Below are positions 58,981 to 64,000 of a stretch of 64,000 bases of DNA, piece by piece. Under the pieces are notes generated by a model. The model was not told where the DNA came from, did no database searches, and saw nothing but the letters and a program-made list of their open reading frames with translations. This stretch comes from Enorma sp964624825 (GTDB lineage: Bacteria; Actinomycetota; Coriobacteriia; Coriobacteriales; Coriobacteriaceae). The first letter of the stretch is position 1. The number at the start of each line of letters is the position of its first letter. The DNA lies in contig CAZUYD010000001.1 of the NCBI GenBank assembly GCA_964624825.1, positions 62,001 through 126,000 on the forward strand, written 5' to 3'. The position numbers were made by a program, and so were the translations under genes.

Positions 58981-59796
58981 CTACTCATAGTCGTTCAAGA
59001 TGTCGCCGAGCGGGTCGCCGGTGCCGCCACCGGTGCCGCCACCCTGCTTGGCGAGCTCCTTGAGTCCCAGGTAGATGAGAGCGAGAGCGATGCCGATGAC
59101 ACCAAGGCCGATAAGCGTGAGCTCGCCGATCGCTGCCAGGACGAAGCCAAGCGCGAAGAAGGGCCAGACCTCGCGGGTTGCCATCATGTTGATGACCATC
59201 GCATAACCGACCGCAGCGACCATGCCGCCGCCGATGCTCATACCGTCCGTCAACCAGGCAGGCATGGCGCTCAGCGCCGCGGTGACCGCCTCGCTTGGAA
59301 TAAAGCAAAGCGCCGCCGCGGGAATTGCGATGCGAACGCCCTGCATGCAGATGGCCAGGATCTGCAGCGCATCAATCGTAGCGAAGTTGCCCTTCGCCGC
59401 CGCCGCGTCCATCGCATGCACGATGGGGATGGCAAGCGTGCGGCAGACCATCGTGAGGAACAGGCCAGCGACCGAAAGCGGCACGGCCACAGCGATAGCA
59501 GTTGAAATAGCAGTGCCCTGCGCCTCGCCGCCGTTCAGGGCGATCACCATGAGAATCGCCGAGGCGGTCGATGCGAGCGCGGCGTCGGGAGCGACGGCGG
59601 CACCAATGTTTGCCCAGCCCAGCGCCATCATCTGAAGCGTGCCACCAAGAATGACGCCCTCGGTAAGATGGCCGCTCACCAATCCGATGAGCGTGCACGC
59701 GACCAGCGGCTGATGAAACTCGAACTCGTCTAGAATACCTTCCATACCTGCGAGGAAGGCAACAATGACGATGAGCAGAATCGTAATTGCCGACAT
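58981..59796 (-). CDS. manY: PTS mannose/fructose/sorbose family IIC component
   Basis: Membrane permease subunit with several helices (ILLIVIVAFLAGMEGILDEF, LVACTLIGLVSGHLTEGVIL, GGTLQMMALGWANIGAAVAP, AIAVAVPLSVAGLFLTMVC). 271 residues, normal. It ends with an unusual GGGTGGGTGDPLGD stretch. AAGGAGGG precedes the ATG by four bases. Between manX and manZ. Confidence 0.95.
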   Translation of the reverse strand: MSAITILLIVIVAFLAGMEGILDEFEFHQPLVACTLIGLVSGHLTEGVILGGTLQMMALGWANIGAAVAPDAALASTASAILMVIALNGGEAQGTAISTAIAVAVPLSVAGLFLTMVCRTLAIPIVHAMDAAAAKGNFATIDALQILAICMQGVRIAIPAAALCFIPSEAVTAALSAMPAWLTDGMSIGGGMVAAVGYAMVINMMATREVWPFFALGFVLAAIGELTLIGLGVIGIALALIYLGLKELAKQGGGTGGGTGDPLGDILNDYE

Positions 59797-59808
59797 ATAC
59801 CCTCCTTC

Positions 59809-60798
59809 TTAGGCCGCAGCCAACTCGGCCTTAGCCTTCTTGATCATGTTTTCGAACAACTCGGGTGCGTCAGACGGAACCTTGCGGACATCGAATTCGA
59901 TGCCCCGAGCAGCGAGCGCCTCGAGCGTCTCAACATCGTTTTGATCCATCGCGATGGCATTCGTCACGACGACCTTGCCCACGGAGTGAGCCATGGAGCC
60001 AAGGTTGACGTTCTTGATGTCCACGCCCCCCTCGACCGCTTTCAAGAGATCCTGAGGATTCTCAAAGAGCAGCATAGCCTTCGTCGCACCAAAACGCGGG
60101 TCATGAGCGACGTCGATCATCTTTTGAATCGGAACCACGTGTGCCTTAACTCCTGGAGGCGCAGCCTCGATGATCATGCTTTTGCGCAGGTCGTCATGAG
60201 CGACGGCGTCGGAAACCACGATGATGCGATCGGGCTGCGTCTGCTTCGTCCACGTCGTGGCAACCTGGCCATGCAGCAAGCGCGTGTCTACGCGGCAGAG
60301 CACGAACTTTATGTGACCGTCACCGAGTACCGTACCCTCGGGAATAGCATTCGCCGAAGTAGATGCGGCCACCGTCTTCGTAGGCTCAGGCGCGGGCTCA
60401 AGCGCCTCGGGCTTCACGCGCACGCCATCGCGTGAATCTGCCAACACGCCGGCTGCGACCTCATGCGCGGTGGCCTCAGCGTTCATCCTGAGCGTATAGG
60501 CGGTGATAACCATAGGCAGATTCATGCCGGTGACAGCAGACCAGGTGGGATGCGCATCGAGCAGGGCATTGATTTGATTGAATGGCGTACCCCCCCATAA
60601 ATCGACCAAGAAGAGAACCTGGTCTTGGTCAGAGAGGGTAGCGACGCTCCGCTCAATTTCCGCCCTGAAGTCGTCTGGGCCCATGCTGGGCTGCAAGCTC
60701 GCGGCAACAACATCAGGCTGGTCGCCGAACACCATCGACGCGGTCTGTTGTATACCCTGTGCCAGATCGCCATGACTCGCAAGGACAATACCTACCAT
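59809..60798 (-). CDS. manX: PTS mannose family IIAB component
   Basis: Phosphocarrier that takes phosphate from HPr and passes it to the incoming sugar. IIA domain (~1-130): MVGIVLASHGDLAQGI with the phosphorylatable His, VLFLVDLWGGTPFN. A Pro/Thr/Ala linker (~145-170) leads to IIB: VLCRVDTRLLHGQVATTWTK with the second His, RIIVVSDAVAHDD and GATKAMLLFENPQD. 329 residues as in ManX/ManL. ATG has AAGGAGG six bases upstream. First gene of manX-manY-manZ-manO, driven by a clear promoter with an overlapping inverted repeat. Confidence 0.96.
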   Translation of the reverse strand: MVGIVLASHGDLAQGIQQTASMVFGDQPDVVAASLQPSMGPDDFRAEIERSVATLSDQDQVLFLVDLWGGTPFNQINALLDAHPTWSAVTGMNLPMVITAYTLRMNAEATAHEVAAGVLADSRDGVRVKPEALEPAPEPTKTVAASTSANAIPEGTVLGDGHIKFVLCRVDTRLLHGQVATTWTKQTQPDRIIVVSDAVAHDDLRKSMIIEAAPPGVKAHVVPIQKMIDVAHDPRFGATKAMLLFENPQDLLKAVEGGVDIKNVNLGSMAHSVGKVVVTNAIAMDQNDVETLEALAARGIEFDVRKVPSDAPELFENMIKKAKAELAAA

Positions 60799-60835
60799 AC
60801 TTACCTCCTTCTCATCAAATAGCCCCAAGGTAGTG

Positions 60836-60901
60836 ACGTTCACACTCCCGCGCTGCGTGAACGTTAGACCGAAATATAGAGGAATTATGGAGAAAATGCA
60901 A
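60836..60901 (-). promoter_or_regulatory. Promoter and operator-like inverted repeat of the man operon
   Basis: On the minus strand TTGCAT (60896-60901), a 17-base spacer and TATATT (60873-60878) form a good promoter. Just downstream, ACGTTCAC and GTGAACGT (60836-60843 and 60857-60864) form a perfect 8-bp inverted repeat with 13 bases between, covering about +2 to +30. That is a typical repressor position; it could also fold as an mRNA hairpin. No -24/-12 sigma-54 promoter, usual for Firmicute man operons, is seen. Confidence 0.65.
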
Positions 60902-61000
60902 GGTCTTTTCGTAAATTGTTATAAAAAAGACAGTATTTTAGACACGCACATCTCCCGCATTTCCGCAGGATATAGCGTGAATCCGCGGTATCATCCCCTG

Positions 61001-61414
61001 TTAAGCTCGACGGGCATCGAGCCATGTCTGCAGGAACAGGCTCGCCGCGACCATATCGACCTTACCGCGCATATCGCGCTCAGAGAGCCCTTGTGCGCGC
61101 AAGATGCGCTTCGCCTCCTGCGACGACAAACGCTCGTCGATGAATTCAACGGGCAACCCAGCCGCACGGCCGATTTTCTCCGCGGCCGCGGTCACGCGCT
61201 CCGCCTGCTGTCCCACCTTGCCCGCGAGAGTCTCAGGGCGTCCGCAGACGAGCACATCGGGATCATAATCTTCCAAAAGGTATCTAAATGACTTCGCGTG
61301 AGCAAGAACCTCCGCAGCGGGGAGCACCCGAACCGGCATGGCGACCGTACCCGACGCATCGGAGACCGCAATGCCGATTCGAACCTCACCGATATCAAGC
61401 GCGAGCGCGACCAT
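61001..61414 (-). CDS. ruvX: YqgF/RuvX family Holliday-junction-resolvase-like nuclease
   Basis: RNase H-fold nuclease implicated in pre-16S rRNA 5'-end processing. Visible: ALDIGEVRIGIAVSD with the first catalytic Asp, DVLVCGRPETLAGKVGQQAE, VEFIDERLSSQEAKRILRAQ and GKVDMVAASLFLQTWLD with the last acidic residue. 137 residues. SD weak; the ATG lies 20 bases after alaS, its usual upstream partner. In the ~200 bases before manX only the man promoter and a T-rich stretch are seen. Confidence 0.92.
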   Translation of the reverse strand: MVALALDIGEVRIGIAVSDASGTVAMPVRVLPAAEVLAHAKSFRYLLEDYDPDVLVCGRPETLAGKVGQQAERVTAAAEKIGRAAGLPVEFIDERLSSQEAKRILRAQGLSERDMRGKVDMVAASLFLQTWLDARRA

Positions 61415-61434
61415 CGCAGAAAGCCGTATCTGAG

Positions 61435-64000
61435 TTATGCATCGAGCGCGGCACGCGCCGCGTCGAGCGCCGCAGGGATACCCGACGCATCCTTGCCGCC
61501 CGCCTGTGCCATCTGCGGCTTTCCCCCGCCGCCTCCACGCACAAGCGGTGCGATCTGCTTGATGATATCCCCAGCCCTGAAACCGGCTGCAACGGCCTCA
61601 TCCGTGGCACCCGCAAGAAGCGCAGGCTGCCCCTTCGAGGTGACGGTCGCGATCACGCACGCGACCGGACCTGCCACCTTCTGGCGGATGGAATCCCATG
61701 CGTTGCGCAAATCGGCGGCCTCAAGCCCCGCAAGCTGAGCAACAACCAGGCGATACGCGCCACGATCTTCGGCCGCTTCGATAGCCTGCCCGATCGCATC
61801 GGAAGAAGCACCGGTCAGGGCGGCCTTGATCTTCTGCTCGGCGGTATGCAGGCTTTGTTGCAGCGAGGCAATGCGCGCCGGCACCTCATCCACGCGACAT
61901 TTCAAAGCTTCGGCGGCCTGCTCAAGCACGGCGATGCGCTCGTTCATGAACGAGATTGCGCCAGCAGAGGTAACTGCCTCGACGCGCCGTATGTTCGCAC
62001 CGGTCGATGATTCGGAGACGATCTTGAAAAGCCCGACCTCTGAAGTGTTGCGCGCATGCGTGCCGCCGCAGAGTTCGCTCGAAACCTCGCCGCAGGAAAC
62101 CACGCGCACCTCGTCGCCGTATTTCTCGGTGAAAAGCGCCACGGCACCAGACGCCTTTGCCTCTTCGATTCCCATGACCTGCGTGACCACGGGCAGATCG
62201 GCAAAGATCCAGGCATTCACAGCATCCTCGACGGCACGCACCTCGTCTGGGGTCATAGACGAGAAATGGGTGAAATCAAAGCGCAGGCGTTCATCGTCTA
62301 CATAGGAGCCCTCCTGGGCCACATGCGTGCCAAGCACCTGGCGAAGCGCGGCATGAAGCAAATGGGTAGCCGTATGATTGCGTCGAATGCGTTCACGGCG
62401 GGTTATATCAATTGCCGCCGTGACCTCGTCGCCAACCGCCAACGCACCCGCTTCGAGCACGCCCGCATGGGCTGTGATGACCTTTTCCTGCCATACCGTG
62501 TCAGCCACAGAAAAGCGCATGCCCGCACCGTTTGTGAGCGTACCGGTGTCGCCGCACTGGCCTCCGCGCTCCCCATAAAACGGTGTTCGGTCAAGCACGA
62601 CCTCGGCGCGCTGCCCCGCAGCAAGCTCGTTGACCGAGACGCCGTCGCGAACGATCGCGACCACGCGCGCGACCTCCTCAGACGCGTCATAACCGGTAAA
62701 CTCCGTGGGCGCAAGCACATCGGAAAGCGCAAGCCATACGGTATCGAACTTCGACCACGCCACGTCTTTCACCTGGGCGCGCGCACGTTCGCGCTGCTCG
62801 TCCATCGCAGCATCGAAGCCGGCGCGATCGACGTGGTACCCGCGGCTCTCGGCGATCTCGACGGTAAGGTCGACGGGAAACCCAAACGTGTCGTGCAAGG
62901 TGAAGGCTGAACGACCATCGAGCTCGCCGCCCGCCGGCAACGCGCTCAGAACATCGTCCAGATACGCGGTGCCGTTCTCGATGGTCGACGTGAAGCGCTC
63001 TTCCTCGCTATCGAGAAATTTCATCACCAGCGCGCGCTGGTCAACCAGCTCGGTATAGTGCTCGCCCATGATGTCGATGACGCGCTCCGCGTAACGGCAC
63101 ATGAACGGCTCGAGAATACCCAATAGATGCCCGTGCATGATGGCGCGACGAATGAGGCGGCGCAGCACGTAGCCACGGCCCTCGTTCCCCGGACGGATGC
63201 CGTCGGCAAGCATGAAGGTCACCGCGCGCGCATGGTCGGCCATGATGCGCAGGCTTCGGCTTGCGCCCTCGTACACGCCGGGTTCATACACCGCGCCCGA
63301 TATCTCCTCGCCAAGCGCGATGAGGCCGCGCAGAATATCGGTCTCGTAATTCGAGCGCGCGCCCTGCATGATGGCCGCGATGCGCTCAAGCCCCATGCCG
63401 GTGTCGAGGTTGCGCTGCGGAAGCTCCGGCATAGAACCGTCTTCCTGGCGATCATACTGGGTAAATACCAGGTTCCAGAACTCCAGGTAGCGATCGCAGT
63501 CGCATCCGGGCGCGCAATCGGGGCACCCACAGCCAAACTCCTCACCCTGGTCGAAGTAGATCTCGGAGCACGGGCCGCATGGGCCGGTGGGGCCTGCTGC
63601 CCAGAAGTTATCATCCTCGCCCAAACGGCTGATGTGCCCCGGCAGCGCACCGAGCGCTTCCCAGATGCGATAGCACTCATCATCGTCGGTAAAGACGGTG
63701 AAATAGAGTCGCTCTAGGGGAAGGTGCAAGACATCGGTGATGAACTCGAGCGAGAGCTTGCACGCCTCATCTTTGGGAATGCCGCCAAATGAAAAATCGC
63801 CGAGCATCTCGAAGAAGGAGAGGTGACGGCCGTCAGACCCGATCACATCGATGTCGTTGGTGCGCACGCATTTCTGGCACGACGTGGCACCGATCTCATT
63901 CATGGTCTTTTTGCCCAGGTAGTACTGCTTAAACTGGTTCATGCCGGCGTTTGCGAGCAAAAGCGACGGATCGTCTGGTATGAGCGAGGAAGACGGAAAT
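61435..64000 (-). CDS. alaS: Alanyl-tRNA synthetase, N-terminus cut by window edge
   Basis: Class II synthetase charging tRNA-Ala. The visible protein begins in motif-1 sequence (FPSSSLIPDDPSLLLANAGM) and runs on through GPTGPCGPCSEIYFD, DTGMGLERIAAIMQGARSNY, the editing domain (NHTATHLLHAALRQVLGTHV, ELCGGTHARNTSEVGLFKIV with the HxxxH and CxxxH zinc ligands) and the C-Ala domain with RGGGGGKPQMAQAGGKD. About 855 residues are visible; roughly 20-25 N-terminal residues lie outside. The cysteine-rich FGCGCPDCAPGCDCDRYLEF insert near residue 150 is typical for many bacterial AlaS. Followed by ruvX. Confidence 0.97.
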   Translation of the reverse strand, partial: FPSSSLIPDDPSLLLANAGMNQFKQYYLGKKTMNEIGATSCQKCVRTNDIDVIGSDGRHLSFFEMLGDFSFGGIPKDEACKLSLEFITDVLHLPLERLYFTVFTDDDECYRIWEALGALPGHISRLGEDDNFWAAGPTGPCGPCSEIYFDQGEEFGCGCPDCAPGCDCDRYLEFWNLVFTQYDRQEDGSMPELPQRNLDTGMGLERIAAIMQGARSNYETDILRGLIALGEEISGAVYEPGVYEGASRSLRIMADHARAVTFMLADGIRPGNEGRGYVLRRLIRRAIMHGHLLGILEPFMCRYAERVIDIMGEHYTELVDQRALVMKFLDSEEERFTSTIENGTAYLDDVLSALPAGGELDGRSAFTLHDTFGFPVDLTVEIAESRGYHVDRAGFDAAMDEQRERARAQVKDVAWSKFDTVWLALSDVLAPTEFTGYDASEEVARVVAIVRDGVSVNELAAGQRAEVVLDRTPFYGERGGQCGDTGTLTNGAGMRFSVADTVWQEKVITAHAGVLEAGALAVGDEVTAAIDITRRERIRRNHTATHLLHAALRQVLGTHVAQEGSYVDDERLRFDFTHFSSMTPDEVRAVEDAVNAWIFADLPVVTQVMGIEEAKASGAVALFTEKYGDEVRVVSCGEVSSELCGGTHARNTSEVGLFKIVSESSTGANIRRVEAVTSAGAISFMNERIAVLEQAAEALKCRVDEVPARIASLQQSLHTAEQKIKAALTGASSDAIGQAIEAAEDRGAYRLVVAQLAGLEAADLRNAWDSIRQKVAGPVACVIATVTSKGQPALLAGATDEAVAAGFRAGDIIKQIAPLVRGGGGGKPQMAQAGGKDASGIPAALDAARAALDA

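Noticed and set aside
60799..61000. Sigma-54 promoter for the man operon
   Set aside because: No GG-N10-GC pattern at -24/-12; a normal TTGCAT-N17-TATATT promoter is present.
60902..61000. Terminator of ruvX
   Set aside because: A run of T residues exists but the only hairpin (6 bp) is about 30 bases before it, so the two do not form an intrinsic terminator.

Overview
The window looks like a chromosomal segment of a GC-rich Gram-positive bacterium. The best fit is the actinobacterial class Coriobacteriia (Collinsella-like). This is inferred from gene content and order: a mannose-type PTS operon with ManO, PPDK with its regulator beside two-subunit glyQ/glyS, a mreBCD-mrdA-rodA elongasome block, GTG/TTG starts, and hairpins with weak U tracts. 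No 16S gene or other decisive marker is present. I see no phage, insertion sequence, plasmid gene or CRISPR array. Coding density is high and most genes lie on the minus strand, the exceptions being one tRNA and the aro operon.

Layout, read along the sequence. 0-3 kb: 5' part of comM (cut by the left edge), yraN, rnhB, rplS. 3-10 kb: ppdK, its regulator ppdR, glyS, glyQ. 10-14 kb: lepB, trmD, rimM, khpA, rpsP (one ribosome-biogenesis operon), then dinB. 14.2-14.7 kb: a non-coding gap with two 35-bp direct repeats. 14.7-18.7 kb: rsfS, yqeK, nadD, obgE, then rpmA and rplU. 18.9-28.5 kb: a radical-SAM pair, a DUF697-like membrane protein, rodA, mrdA, mreD, mreC, mreB. 28.6-37.4 kb: a TPR membrane protein, a cyclophilin, a zinc-ribbon membrane protein, acnA, a P-type ATPase. 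37.7 kb: tRNA-Arg(CCG), followed by about 0.8 kb without a credible gene that holds nested inverted repeats in extremely GC-rich DNA. 38.6-47.1 kb (plus strand): aroF-tyrA-aroB-aroA-aroC-pheA-aroE/aroK fusion-aroQ, i.e. every step from DAHP to chorismate plus both prephenate branch enzymes. 47.1-53.5 kb: pepQ-efp-asp23-nusB-xseB-tlyA-nadK-recN, transcribed leftwards. 53.7-57.2 kb: mltG-yqeG-aroK-(catalytically degenerate DHQ-synthase homologue). 57.5-60.9 kb: mannose-family PTS manX-manY-manZ-manO with a good promoter and operator-like inverted repeat. 61-64 kb: ruvX and alaS (N-terminus cut by the right edge).

Most of the window is well-known housekeeping biology. The most unusual items are (1) a dehydroquinate-synthase homologue that has lost its metal ligands, translationally coupled to a second shikimate kinase although a complete aro operon with an AroE-AroK fusion lies about 8 kb away; (2) the inverted-repeat element beside tRNA-Arg; (3) the paired direct repeats near 14.3 kb; and (4) several operator-like palindromes and terminators in unexpected places. 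Start codons were revised wherever a Shine-Dalgarno (SD) sequence and the family's usual N-terminus agreed on an internal start.
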